This document shows, one piece after another, positions 27,507 to 37,361 of a stretch of 64,000 nucleotides of DNA. The translations under genes and the position numbers were made by a program. Within the stretch, counting starts at the first letter, position 1, and each line of letters opens with the position of its first letter. The notes beneath the pieces are model-generated. The model did no database searches. It saw only the letters and a list, made by a program, of their open reading frames with translations, and was not told the DNA's origin. Source of the stretch: Anaerocolumna sp. (GTDB taxonomy: Bacteria > Bacillota > Clostridia > Lachnospirales > Lachnospiraceae); contig JAQSXJ010000006.1 of assembly GCA_029256725.1 (NCBI GenBank), positions 1 to 64,000 on the forward strand, in the 5' to 3' direction.

Positions 27507-29735
27507 ATGGATAACAGAAAAGACCGGATTCATTTGAAATTATATTTAACCATGATCTTTTGTGTAGTATTCGCTATTTTTTTAACTTCGACGATTCTTT
27601 ATGTGAATTTTCAATCCATTCTTATGAAACACGAATACAAGGCAAGACTCCAAAACATGGAGACAGAAAAGGCACGGATCACAAAACTATCCAATCTTGC
27701 CTTAAGCACGGCATATCAGATAATGAACGATATATCGGTAATGAAACTGTTCGCATATAATAATATTTCCTCCATCGATGAGAGCGCTGCTTTTCTTCAA
27801 ATGCGCTATTACCTCACTTCAGTGCCGGATATTGATTCAATCTATGTGTATAACAAAAATAACAACCGAATTTATAACGTGACCAATGAGTCGGATCTGA
27901 TCAAATCCTGGAATCCGGATTATGATAAGAAGGATAATAATTTCTATGACAGTTCGGCGGTGGAAATACTAAACAACAGTGACAAGTATCTGCCATTTAT
28001 TCCGATTCCAAGATTTTATCCATTGGATGGTGACAGCTTCAAATGTGTGTACAGTTATATTATGTATAAAACTTCTGTAAAGAACAAGGAAAGAGATGCA
28101 GTTCTTCTGAATCTTAACAGAGAATATCTTTTTCAGGGATTTGATAACCAAGCAGACAATATTAAATTAGTGATAGACCAGAATTATAAAGTGGTATATT
28201 CTAATTCTGAACAATTTATGGTGACAGAGCAATTGCAGAATAGCTTTGACCCGGAAGGAAATATGGATGAAAGAGGTTCCGGGTATTATTTAACAGATAT
28301 CAACGGGGTCAGATCGGTCGTAATGTTCACCAGTGCGGATAAACACAACTGGCGATATATCAGTATTATATCATATGGAATGCTATTGGCTCAGGTAAAC
28401 AGAATGCAGGCAATCAGTATCTTAATAACTGTAATGATAGCCGCTGCCGGTATGCTTACTGCACATATCTTTTCCAGACGGCTGAGTATTCCAATAAAGA
28501 GCATGTCCAAAGACGTGAAAAAACTGCAGCGGGAGAACTTAAAGCTTCATAAGGCTGCCAGAAACAGAAAAACAGCAGAGCTGTTAGAAAACGGGGGATG
28601 GGACAGTAAAGGAAATAAGATAACCGGACAGGAGTTCCTATCCCTCATAGAGATGGAATGCTCAGCAGCGAAAAAATTAGTTCTTTTATGTATGTGTCCG
28701 GATAATTATAAAATACTTTTGGAAACCCAGGGAATGGAAACGTTAAAGACCTATTTGTTTGCTGCCTCCAATATATTAAGTGAATTGCTGGGGGAAAGTA
28801 CGAAAGTATTTCACCTGGATATGTGGAATGATAAAAACTTGTTATTCTTACAATGGGAGGACAACCTGACAGCGGAAAACTTAAGAGAACAAATTAAACG
28901 GATGCAATCCTATGTCAGCAAGTATTATGATATTTCCATCTCTGTTCTAGTCAGCAGACCTGAAACCGATTCGGATAGATTGTACGACCTTTTTGAACAA
29001 GTAGAGGAGACTCTGACCAGAAGTATTTTTTTTGGAACAGAATATGTTGTGTTTGCAGCAGATATGGAATTAAAAAGTGATTCCCATTATGAGTACCCGG
29101 AACACAGAGAAAAACAGCTGTTGGAAAACCTTATGTCAGGCAAAGCAGAAGAAGCAAAGAAAAGCTATGAGGAGATCATCACAGAAACCTATCAATATCC
29201 AATAATTATCTACAACATGGTTGTCAGCCGCCTGGTATTTGCCATAGACAAGGTCGTTTCCACCTTTAAGAAAAATGGAAATGCTTCTTCTTTCTCCGGG
29301 TATTTTGTGCTATCCAATCTGATCCAGGAAATAGATACCATAACAGTACGAAACAAAAAATTCTATGATTTATTCGACCGCATTCAAAGAGAGTTGGAGA
29401 AAAGAAAAAGTGATAAACAGGAACTTTTGGTGATAAAGATCAATGATATGATTGAGAAAGAATATGCTGAAGCTTCTTTTTCTCTTGACTACCTGGCAGA
29501 TTCCGTTGGAATATCCACAGCTTATATGTGCAGACTTTATAAACTGTATACAGGGATAACAATTACAGACAGACTTAGCTTTTTTCGGATGAAGAAAGCC
29601 AGAGAGCTGCTGCTTGACACACAGCTATCCGTAAATGAGGTCGCAGAACGGGTCGGATATTCAAACTCCACTTATTTTTACCGGGTTTTCAAAAAAGAAA
29701 ATGGTGTAACACCAAAGGAATTCAGAAGAAAGTAG
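27507..29735 (+). CDS. Membrane-bound AraC-type sensor-regulator (copy 1)
   Basis: The 742-residue protein has an N-terminal membrane helix (about 13-33) and an extracytoplasmic Cache-like sensor (about 35-290) with a segment SSIDESAAFLQ. A second membrane helix follows (about 295-318, ISILITVMIAAAGMLTAHIF). The cytoplasmic region ends in a C-terminal double AraC helix-turn-helix (SLDYLADSVGISTAYMCRLY ... VGYSNSTYFYRVFKKENGVT). Such one-protein receptors usually control adjacent ABC sugar importers. A close paralogue follows at 30321. A terminator directly after the stop makes this a separate unit. Confidence 0.87.
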   Translation: MDNRKDRIHLKLYLTMIFCVVFAIFLTSTILYVNFQSILMKHEYKARLQNMETEKARITKLSNLALSTAYQIMNDISVMKLFAYNNISSIDESAAFLQMRYYLTSVPDIDSIYVYNKNNNRIYNVTNESDLIKSWNPDYDKKDNNFYDSSAVEILNNSDKYLPFIPIPRFYPLDGDSFKCVYSYIMYKTSVKNKERDAVLLNLNREYLFQGFDNQADNIKLVIDQNYKVVYSNSEQFMVTEQLQNSFDPEGNMDERGSGYYLTDINGVRSVVMFTSADKHNWRYISIISYGMLLAQVNRMQAISILITVMIAAAGMLTAHIFSRRLSIPIKSMSKDVKKLQRENLKLHKAARNRKTAELLENGGWDSKGNKITGQEFLSLIEMECSAAKKLVLLCMCPDNYKILLETQGMETLKTYLFAASNILSELLGESTKVFHLDMWNDKNLLFLQWEDNLTAENLREQIKRMQSYVSKYYDISISVLVSRPETDSDRLYDLFEQVEETLTRSIFFGTEYVVFAADMELKSDSHYEYPEHREKQLLENLMSGKAEEAKKSYEEIITETYQYPIIIYNMVVSRLVFAIDKVVSTFKKNGNASSFSGYFVLSNLIQEIDTITVRNKKFYDLFDRIQRELEKRKSDKQELLVIKINDMIEKEYAEASFSLDYLADSVGISTAYMCRLYKLYTGITITDRLSFFRMKKARELLLDTQLSVNEVAERVGYSNSTYFYRVFKKENGVTPKEFRRK

Positions 29736-29743
29736 TGTTTTTT

Positions 29744-29778
29744 AGAGGTTGCTGCCTTAGGTACAGCAGCCTCTTTTT
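29744..29778 (+). terminator. Intrinsic terminator of sensor-regulator copy 1
   Basis: AGAGGTTGCTG (29744-29754) pairs with CAGCAGCCTCT (29764-29774), followed by TTTTTA, nine nt after the stop codon. Confidence 0.9.
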
Positions 29779-29886
29779 ATGTAAAAGGAATTGTGTCCTA
29801 TTACATAAAAAGCCCTGCGGGGCAAAGAAAGCGTTTCTGAGCCTTTTTAAATCCAAAGACAAATACAATTTCAAAATAATAATTAC

Positions 29887-29934
29887 GTATGGGCAAGAAA
29901 ATCTTTTTATAATGATTTCTGCCCATACTTTTTT
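29887..29934 (+). terminator. Second intrinsic terminator
   Basis: GTATGGGCAAGAAAATC (29887-29903) pairs with GATTTCTGCCCATAC (29914-29928), followed by a run of six T. No gene lies between this and the previous terminator. It could therefore end a short non-coding transcript of about 100 nt (29780-29934), or simply back up the first terminator. Confidence 0.8.
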
Positions 29935-30104
29935 GAACTGTTCTATGTCAAAATTAACCTTCTGTTTATTATAAATATAACTAATTTGATAAAAATCACA
30001 AAATAATATAGTTATATCAAAATTGTTCATATACAAAAGCTATAAAAAGAGATGAAAAACAAGATTTGAAAGTATACAGGATTTTTAAATTATACTATCA
30101 TGAG

Positions 30105-30297
30105 GCTAGTACTACCTTGCATAAAGTTCACTTAATTCAGCACCCGCTATTTCACTGATACTGCGTTGTCGTAGGCAGGCATAGCATACCTGCGTAGCAT
30201 ACTGCTACTTTGACCGCTGCGTCTCATTCCTCCGCCTTGTCTCAGCGCAAATATCAGGCACTGACATTAAGCGAAATTTAAGCAAGGCAGTACCAGC
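30105..30297. repeat. Palindromic intergenic element with 31-bp imperfect terminal inverted repeats
   Basis: The ends 30105-30135 and 30267-30297 match as reverse complements at 26 of 31 positions, and pairing continues more weakly inward. The centre contains its own hairpins (GCAGGCATAGCATACCTGC near 30175). The element has higher GC than its A/T-rich surroundings and no coding potential. The left end (GCTAGTACTACCTTGCATAAA) recurs with two differences at 44309-44329 upstream of nspC. Together this suggests a MITE-like or REP-like family. Confidence 0.75.
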
Positions 30298-30320
30298 TTA
30301 ATTGGCATGGAGGGGGTTCG

Positions 30321-32555
30321 TTGAAGACAGGAATACAGGAAAGTAAAGTTTATTTAAAAGTATCGGTTTCAGTTATTGTTTGTGTCGTTATTGCTATTTT
30401 TATTACATCATCGATTCTCTATGTGAATTTTCAGTCCATATTAATGAAGCATGAGTATGAAATCAATCTTGAAAAAATGGAAAGTGAGGAAAAACAGAGA
30501 TTACAGCTTGCTAATATAGCCTTGAATACCTTGTATCAGATATACAATGACATTTCTGTTACAAAGCTGCTAACATATGAAACTGTCAGTTCCATAGATG
30601 AGAGTGCTGCTTTTTTGCAGCTTCGGCATTTTCTTGTGACAATACCGAATGTAGATTCTATCTATGTATATAACGGTAAGAACGACAGAATCTATAATGT
30701 GTCCAATGAAAATGAGCTGATTAAACCCTGGAAAGCAGATTACTACACCAATGCAGATTTTTATGACACCTCAGCAGCTGCCATGATAGAAAACTGTACG
30801 GATTATATCCCTTTTATCATGGTACCAAGATATTATCAGGTCAATCAGCAAACCACAAAATGCGTTTATACGTATATTATGTACGATATTTTCAAGAACG
30901 GTAAGAATAGAAATGTTATTATGCTGAATCTGGAATCAGAGTATTTATTCCCGGTAAAGGGAACGGAGTATCCAGGTACGGTATCGTTAGTTATGGATGG
31001 CAGCGGTAAAGTAATCTATTCGAATTCCGGTAATTTCAAGGTACTTGATAATGTAAAGGAACAGCTGGATTATGATAATGTCCTGTCAAAAAAGAAATCC
31101 GGGTATTATCTAACAGAAATAAGCGGCAGCAAGTCTGTTGTGATATTTACGGATACGGATAAATTTGGGTGGCGAAATATCAGTATCATTAATTATAATG
31201 ATCTGTTATCCCAGGTAAAGAAGCTTCAGTCGGTAATCATAATCATAACTCTTATGATAGCTGGTGTTGGACTCCTTGCCGCCTTTATCTGGTCCTGCCG
31301 GTTAGCAAATCCCATCCGCGTTATGTCAAAAGACATGAATACGCTTCTGCGGGAAAAACGCCAGGCGGAGTCTTTGACGAAAAGTATCAGGCTGAAGGAA
31401 TTGCTGGAAAATAACGGTCTGGAAAACGGCGGTCTGCGTAAGACCGGAGCAGACCTGTTATCCCTATTAGGGGTGTCGCTATCCAAAGAACAAAGACTGG
31501 TACTTTTGTGCATAAAGGTGGATGATTATCAATATTTACTGGAAACCTCCAATTCCCAGCTGATAAACGCCTATAAATTTGCGGCGGTAAATATTCTAAA
31601 CGAATTAATGCAAAACGGTACGAATACCTATTGCCTTAATATGAGTCTGGATAAAAATCTTCTGTTTACAGTCTGTGAAGGAGAAGATACAACCAGTAAA
31701 CTGGAGGAATATCTGATACATACCCAAAGACTGATACAGGAATACTTTCAGATTACAATCTCCGTGGCAGTCAGTGAATTTGAGGAAGATCCCAATAAAC
31801 TCTTTTACCAATACGAGCAGATTGAAGAAGCGCTGTCCAGAAGCATATTCTGGGAAAAGGGCAGTATTGTGCATTACAACCATATTAAAATCAAGGAGGT
31901 TCAGAATTATGAATTTCCGGAAAGTAAAGAAAAACAACTGATGGAATGTCTGACCCATGGTAAAGCCAGGGAAGCAGAGGATATTTATCTTGCAATTGTA
32001 ACGGAAACGTATTCCTATCCGATTGTTATTTACAACATGGTCATAAGCCGTTTAATATTTATGATCACGAATGCGGTGAATTTAATTCAGAAGAACAGCT
32101 CTTTGCATTCACTTACCAGTTCTATTCTTTTGACGAATCTCCTGCAGGAATGTGACACCATAAAGGAAAGGAATGAGAAATTCAAAGAACTTTTTTTGCA
32201 GATTCAAAAGGATATGGAGAACAAACGAAAGGATAAGCTGAGTCAGACCATCACAGAGATACATCTTCTGATTGAGAAAGAATACCGGAATCCCCTTCTG
32301 TCCATTGAAATGCTGGCAGAAGAAATCGGAATGTCCACTGCTTATATGTGCCGGATTTATAAACAGTATACGGGTAATACCATTAACGATACGCTTTTGG
32401 AGAAACGAATGGAACATGCCAGACTTTTGCTTGCGGAAAGTACCTTTTCGGTTGGTGAGATTGCGGAAAAAGTGGGTTTTAACGGCTCTACCTATTTTTA
32501 CCGGGTATTTAAAAAGTTAAACGGAGTCACCCCCAATGAATACCGCAGAAAATAA
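30321..32555 (+). CDS. Membrane-bound AraC-type sensor-regulator (copy 2)
   Basis: This 744-residue paralogue of the 27507 gene has the same layout: an N-terminal membrane helix, an extracytoplasmic Cache-like domain, a second membrane helix (about 300-320, VIIIITLMIAGVGLLAAFIW) and a C-terminal AraC HTH (SIEMLAEEIGMSTAYMCRIY). Long identical runs are shared, for example ILYVNFQSILMKHEY. It starts at TTG 30321 after AGGGGG. It lies immediately upstream of the LplB-type ABC importer and is the most likely regulator of that operon. Confidence 0.87.
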   Translation: MKTGIQESKVYLKVSVSVIVCVVIAIFITSSILYVNFQSILMKHEYEINLEKMESEEKQRLQLANIALNTLYQIYNDISVTKLLTYETVSSIDESAAFLQLRHFLVTIPNVDSIYVYNGKNDRIYNVSNENELIKPWKADYYTNADFYDTSAAAMIENCTDYIPFIMVPRYYQVNQQTTKCVYTYIMYDIFKNGKNRNVIMLNLESEYLFPVKGTEYPGTVSLVMDGSGKVIYSNSGNFKVLDNVKEQLDYDNVLSKKKSGYYLTEISGSKSVVIFTDTDKFGWRNISIINYNDLLSQVKKLQSVIIIITLMIAGVGLLAAFIWSCRLANPIRVMSKDMNTLLREKRQAESLTKSIRLKELLENNGLENGGLRKTGADLLSLLGVSLSKEQRLVLLCIKVDDYQYLLETSNSQLINAYKFAAVNILNELMQNGTNTYCLNMSLDKNLLFTVCEGEDTTSKLEEYLIHTQRLIQEYFQITISVAVSEFEEDPNKLFYQYEQIEEALSRSIFWEKGSIVHYNHIKIKEVQNYEFPESKEKQLMECLTHGKAREAEDIYLAIVTETYSYPIVIYNMVISRLIFMITNAVNLIQKNSSLHSLTSSILLTNLLQECDTIKERNEKFKELFLQIQKDMENKRKDKLSQTITEIHLLIEKEYRNPLLSIEMLAEEIGMSTAYMCRIYKQYTGNTINDTLLEKRMEHARLLLAESTFSVGEIAEKVGFNGSTYFYRVFKKLNGVTPNEYRRK

Positions 32556-32648
32556 TAACAGCTCCTGAGGTTTCGTGAATGAAGGATTGAAAATCAGTTC
32601 TGTTGATTTCTTCGGTACAAAGTTAATACATATAAAGCGGAGACATAA

Positions 32649-32737
32649 GGTTGAAAGAAAAATGATTACAGAAAGGATGCCACAATTGCTTCTTTCAACC
32701 TGTATTATTTGTGGCAGTACCGCAGAACAGTCTGCGG
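32649..32737 (+). promoter_or_regulatory. Leader hairpins ahead of the ABC importer
   Basis: Two hairpins lie between the regulator gene and the permease. GGTTGAAAGAA (32649-32659) pairs with TTCTTTCAACC (32690-32700). CCGCAGA (32720-32726) pairs with TCTGCGG (32731-32737) around an ACAG loop. Neither has a clear T-tract. They may separate regulator and transporter expression or stabilise the operon mRNA. Confidence 0.5.
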
Positions 32738-32755
32738 TATGCAATGGGTATAAAA

Positions 32756-34255
32756 ATGAAAAAAGTTATGAAAGAAAGTACTGCCGTCCTGGCAGGCGGC
32801 GGCTGCATGGAAAGGTCATACGGCGGAAAGCAGCTTGGAATTTGGATCTCTGCGGCAGTATCCCTGGTAACAGTACTTTTGTTTGTATTGGTAAGAACCA
32901 TACTGATAAGAGATCCGGCTCAGCTTCTTACTGTGCTGAAGCTTGATATAGCGGAGAGGGAGATGAACACAGGCTACAGCACCCTGACTATGCTTTCCTT
33001 CGTTCATAAAAGCGGAAACGGTACACAGGGAGCTTTTGCCATGGCTTTATTTGTTGTGACGGTGGCAATGGTTATACTAAATGGGATATTTATTATAAAA
33101 GCACAAAAGTACAGCAGGAGTACAAATAATATTAAAATCTACGAAGCCGGGCAGTATGCTATGGTCTTCAACATTCTGTTATGTTTGGGAGTAATTTCTT
33201 TTGGTATTTATTCCAATAAGACTTTGGGACTTACAAATGCCTTTACTCATTCAAACCTGATTTACCTGATACTGATTCTTTCTGTTGCAGGATTTGTGGT
33301 AATTAAACAGCTGGAAGCGCCTGAACGAGCCAGATATAAAGAACCGGGGTTTTTAAAGGAAGTAAGAAAAAACTGGGTCTTGTTCGCCTTGCTTTTGCCG
33401 GCAATTTTATACTTTGTCGTAAACAGCTATATTCCAATGGCTGGTGTCTACTTTGCTTTTGAAAAATTTAATTTCCGTGATGGCTTGTGGACCAGCCCCT
33501 TTGTAATGTTTAACAATTTCGAGTACATCTGGAAAGCAGATCTGCCAAAGCTGGTTAAGAATACGGTTCTTTACAATCTGGTATTTATTGTACTGGGACA
33601 CATATTTAAAATATTTACCGCTATCTTAATTAGCCAGGTTACCAATAAATTATTTAAGAGACTGAACCAGACCTTTATCTTTATGCCTCATTTTGTATCC
33701 TATGTTCTTTTGAACGTTATTGTATATAATTTATTGACCTACGAAACCGGAGCAATTAATACCTTTCTGACTTCCATTGGGTTAGAGCGGATAGACTTTT
33801 ATAATACCCCCGGTTATTGGCCTTTTATCATTGTATTCTTTGAATTGTGGAAAGGTGTGGGGTATGGCTCCGTAGTTTATCTGGCTGCCATTTTAGGAAT
33901 TGACCGAACTTATTACGAAGCAGCAGAGGTTGATGGAGCTAATGTATTTCAGCAGATCAGGTATATAACCCTGCCGTTGATAAAGACTACCTTTATTATA
34001 TTGGTGTTATTTTCGCTGGGGAATATTATGCGCGGACATTTCGACTTATTCTATCAGACAGTAGGCAATAACGGGCTGTTATATAATTACACAGACATTT
34101 TTGATACCTATGTGTATCGTTTAACTATGAGTAATCCTTTAAACAACGGTTTGGGAACGGCAGCTGGCCTCTTCCAGTCCATCTTTGGTTTTATTACCAT
34201 TGTTATCACCAATTTTATCGTTAAGCGTAAAAATGAAGATTATGCCTTGTTTTAA
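32756..34255 (+). CDS. LplB-type sugar ABC transporter permease with N-terminal membrane extension
   Basis: The C-terminal ~300 residues match LplB/YteP permeases (VLFALLLPAILYFVVNSYIP, and the EAA loop YYEAAEVDGANVFQQIRYITL, which contacts the ATPase). An additional N-terminal ~200 residues contain about four membrane segments, making it far longer than the usual ~300-residue subunit. The start is uncertain: a GTG at 32711 lies inside a leader hairpin region, while ATGs at 32744, 32756, 32768 and 32807 are possible with weak ribosome sites. No ATPase gene is present, so a shared MsmX-type ATPase encoded elsewhere is likely. Confidence 0.85.
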   Translation: MKKVMKESTAVLAGGGCMERSYGGKQLGIWISAAVSLVTVLLFVLVRTILIRDPAQLLTVLKLDIAEREMNTGYSTLTMLSFVHKSGNGTQGAFAMALFVVTVAMVILNGIFIIKAQKYSRSTNNIKIYEAGQYAMVFNILLCLGVISFGIYSNKTLGLTNAFTHSNLIYLILILSVAGFVVIKQLEAPERARYKEPGFLKEVRKNWVLFALLLPAILYFVVNSYIPMAGVYFAFEKFNFRDGLWTSPFVMFNNFEYIWKADLPKLVKNTVLYNLVFIVLGHIFKIFTAILISQVTNKLFKRLNQTFIFMPHFVSYVLLNVIVYNLLTYETGAINTFLTSIGLERIDFYNTPGYWPFIIVFFELWKGVGYGSVVYLAAILGIDRTYYEAAEVDGANVFQQIRYITLPLIKTTFIILVLFSLGNIMRGHFDLFYQTVGNNGLLYNYTDIFDTYVYRLTMSNPLNNGLGTAAGLFQSIFGFITIVITNFIVKRKNEDYALF

Positions 34256-34293
34256 GGACAGTTATAGAAATCGTAAGTCAGAAAGAAGAAAGT

Positions 34294-35247
34294 GTGAAAG
34301 AGAATGAACAGGAAAGGGAAATCAAAGTGGATATAAGATTAAACAGGAGAAAAAAGACAGGAAAGATAAAGAAGTCAGGGTATACTCTTACCTTTGATGT
34401 GATTGCATACATATTTCTGACATTGCTTGCAGCCGTATGTATCCTGCCGTTTATATTGATTGTGTCAGGGTCACTTACGGCGAACAGCACCATAATTCAT
34501 GAGGGTTACAGCCTGCTGCCGAAGAAGTTTTCACTGGATGCGTATAAACTGATTTTGGAGAATCCGAAAGATATTCTAAATGCTTATAAAGTAACCATAT
34601 TTGTGTCGGTTGTTGGTACCGGGGTAGGCTTATTGATAACAACCGTAACAGCTTATGTATTATCCAGAAAGGAATTCAAATACAGAAACAGGATTTCTTT
34701 TATGATTTACTTTACCACCATATTTGGAGGGGGATTAATTCCCTGGTATATAACAATTTCTAAAATACTTCATTTACATGGTACTTTAACGGCCCTTTGG
34801 CTGCCGGGAATCCTTTCCTCCTATAACATTATTCTAATGCGAACCTTTATCAAGAGTTCTGTTCCTGATGAAATGACAGAGGCAGCAAAAATTGACGGAG
34901 CGGGACATGTTACTATTTTTGCCAGGATTGTTATGCCGGTCCTTGGCCCCGCACTTGCCACCATCGGTCTGTTTCTTGCCCTTGGATATTGGAACAATTG
35001 GTTAAGTTCCTCTTTATTCATTAATGATACATCGAAATACATGCTGCAGTTTTATCTGTATAATCTGTTAAACCGGGCTCAGGCAATCAGAGATCTGGCA
35101 TTAACTTCCGGCATTGTACTGGAAGTGCCTACAGAGTCAACGAAATTGGCTATGACCGTAATTGTAACCGGACCGATTATTCTGCTATATCCGTTCCTGC
35201 AGAAATATTTCGTTTCGGGAATTACCGTTGGTGCAGTCAAGGGTTGA
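34294..35247 (+). CDS. LplC/YtcP-type sugar ABC transporter permease
   Basis: This 317-residue inner-membrane permease has six predicted membrane segments and the EAA motif (DEMTEAAKIDGAGHVTIFARIV), typical of carbohydrate uptake type 1 transporters. It begins with a basic cytoplasmic stretch (RLNRRKKTGKIKKSG). The GTG start at 34294 is 38 nt after the partner permease. It forms the importer together with the LplB-type permease and the lipoprotein that follows. Confidence 0.92.
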   Translation: MKENEQEREIKVDIRLNRRKKTGKIKKSGYTLTFDVIAYIFLTLLAAVCILPFILIVSGSLTANSTIIHEGYSLLPKKFSLDAYKLILENPKDILNAYKVTIFVSVVGTGVGLLITTVTAYVLSRKEFKYRNRISFMIYFTTIFGGGLIPWYITISKILHLHGTLTALWLPGILSSYNIILMRTFIKSSVPDEMTEAAKIDGAGHVTIFARIVMPVLGPALATIGLFLALGYWNNWLSSSLFINDTSKYMLQFYLYNLLNRAQAIRDLALTSGIVLEVPTESTKLAMTVIVTGPIILLYPFLQKYFVSGITVGAVKG

Positions 35248-35300
35248 TATTATGCACAATAAGTGCTTAATATAAAATATAATATATTGGAGGAAAAGCA

Positions 35301-36929
35301 ATGAAAAAAGTCATCAGCATTGTATTAATCTTTTGCATGATTCTGTCCTTTACAGGCTGCAAGGGAAATAATACGGCAAATGTAGCAGAGAAAGAAAATG
35401 CTGCCGGGGAAAACAGCAGCCAGGCGAATCAGGAGGAAAAGGAACCGGAGCCGGCCAAAGAAACATCCAATGATCCAAAAGTAAGGTATGACCTTTCACA
35501 GCCGGCTAATCTGGTATTTTACCTGGTGGGTGATCCGGGTAAGGATTATCAGGCAGTAGTTGCCGAATTGAATAAATATTTATCTGAGAAAATAAATACT
35601 ACCATCGAATTCCGGTTCACAACCTGGACAGATTGGTCCCAGAAGTATAATCTGGTACTTTCCTCCGGTGAACAATGCGATTTGATGTATGCTGCCGATT
35701 GGACCAGCTATAGCGCTCTGGCAAAAACCGGTGCATTCTATGAACTTGACGAGCTGCTTCCGGAATATGCACCAAATATCAGCAGCCTCATCGATCAGAG
35801 TATCCTTGATATGTGTAAAGTAGACGGTGCTCTTTATAGCATACCGGCAGATCAGAAAACCTATGCAGCCACCGGTATAAGATATCGGGAGGATTTAAGA
35901 AAGAAATATGACCTGCCTGTTCCGGACACTCTGGAGAACTTTGAAGCTTACATCAGCGGAATAAAGCAGAATGAACCGGATCAGGGACTTCTCTCCCCTA
36001 TAACCGTAGCGAACAATTTCAATGAAGCATTCTATATAAATTCCATCTTTGAATTAAAATACGGTAAGGCAATGGGCAATTACGGTTTGATGGCAGCAAT
36101 TGATACTCCCACAGAAGTAATAGACTACTGGAGAACACCGGACTTTGCAGAAGATATGAAATTACTGAAAAAATGGGCGGATATGGGTTTTTGGTCAAAG
36201 AGTTCCCTGTCTAAGACGGAGGAAGACAGCTTTGATGAAGGACTGATTGTAGCTTCCGTAGGTGGTATGAATCAGGATAAATGGATAGGCTCTTATAATG
36301 CAGCCAAGGAAAATCATCCGGATTGGGAGGTTGGTTATGTTTCTTACGGATTGGTGAATAACACCATTTCACCTGCTTCTCCTCTGCAGAATGCAACGGT
36401 TGTTCCCCATAACTCAAAAGATCCGGCAAGAGCATTAATCGCACTTGACTTTTTAATGACAGATGAAACAGCAAATGATTTGGTACAGTACGGGATACAG
36501 GGAAAGCACTGGAATCTGGTTGAAGGAGAATATTATGAAGAAATCAAGGATTCCGGCTTTAGCTATGAAAATATGAATACCTGGAATCTGAGAAACCATT
36601 TGTTTAAAAAAGAAATGAAACCTTCAGATGATACGGCTTACAAAGATATGATAACCTCATATGATGAAGCAGCTGCGAAAACGAAATGGCAGGGAAAGAG
36701 TCTTAGAGTAGGTTTTATTGAGGATTACACCTCCTACGAAATCGAAAGAGCCAATTTAAATTCCGTTATTGCCCAGTACCTGACACCTATTCAGGCAGGT
36801 CTTGTGGAAGATGTGGAGGCATCCATCAGCGAGTTCTTAAAACAGGCAGATGCAGCCGGACTTCAGAAAATCCAGGATAGCTATAAAGAACAGTGGCTTA
36901 CTCATTGTGAAGAATTCGGCTATAAATAA
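35301..36929 (+). CDS. Extracellular solute-binding lipoprotein of the ABC importer (LplA-like)
   Basis: The 542-residue protein has a lipoprotein signal peptide (MKKVISIVLIFCMILSFTGC, lipidated Cys20), a Glu/Lys-rich linker and a family 1 solute-binding fold (YLVGDPGKDYQAVVAELNKY). GGAGG precedes ATG 35301. It delivers an oligosaccharide or sugar acid to the two permeases upstream; the ligand cannot be named from sequence. A strong palindromic terminator lies 110 nt downstream. Confidence 0.93.
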   Translation: MKKVISIVLIFCMILSFTGCKGNNTANVAEKENAAGENSSQANQEEKEPEPAKETSNDPKVRYDLSQPANLVFYLVGDPGKDYQAVVAELNKYLSEKINTTIEFRFTTWTDWSQKYNLVLSSGEQCDLMYAADWTSYSALAKTGAFYELDELLPEYAPNISSLIDQSILDMCKVDGALYSIPADQKTYAATGIRYREDLRKKYDLPVPDTLENFEAYISGIKQNEPDQGLLSPITVANNFNEAFYINSIFELKYGKAMGNYGLMAAIDTPTEVIDYWRTPDFAEDMKLLKKWADMGFWSKSSLSKTEEDSFDEGLIVASVGGMNQDKWIGSYNAAKENHPDWEVGYVSYGLVNNTISPASPLQNATVVPHNSKDPARALIALDFLMTDETANDLVQYGIQGKHWNLVEGEYYEEIKDSGFSYENMNTWNLRNHLFKKEMKPSDDTAYKDMITSYDEAAAKTKWQGKSLRVGFIEDYTSYEIERANLNSVIAQYLTPIQAGLVEDVEASISEFLKQADAAGLQKIQDSYKEQWLTHCEEFGYK

Positions 36930-37361
36930 AAATGAGTAAGGCAGGAAGTAATAAGAGCAGTAAGAATCGAAGGAACAAAGAGAATAAGAAAAGTTATATA
37001 ATGAGTAAAAAATAATAAAACATATGCTGTAATTGAAGCAAAAGGGGTGCTGCAGCACCCCTTTTGTCAGTATAGAAATAATTATTTTCCGGCATAACTT
37101 AAATAATTTCAAGCTAAGATACCGGTATATAAGGATAGCAGTCTTAATTTGATGGTGCGGCAGTAATAGTATCTAATTGATTTTTTTGAAGCTTACAATT
37201 GGTAAAAGAAAAGTTCGGGTATTTTTTGTGATACCCTTTTTATGTATGAAAAAAGATCAAAAAATTCTACTTATTATATTAGGCACTTCAGAGGCTTTAT
37301 CAAAAAAGGATATTAAAAGCAAACCTGTGAATGACAGGTTAGAAGACGGAGGCAAGGTAGT
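36930..37361 (+). other. Intergenic region with two terminator-like hairpins
   Basis: No gene is seen. Besides the perfect palindrome at 37039-37066, a second hairpin with a T-tract lies at 37217-37241: GGGTAT (37217-37222) pairs with ATACCC (37231-37236) and is followed by TTTTTA. It is about 120 nt before the flavoprotein ATG and could be a leader attenuator. Confidence 0.5.
37039..37066 (+). terminator. Intrinsic terminator of the ABC importer operon
   Basis: A perfect 28-bp palindrome centred on GGGTGCTGCAGCACCC, flanked by AAAA and TTTT. It ends the permease/binding-protein operon and, by symmetry, could act in both directions. Confidence 0.88.
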
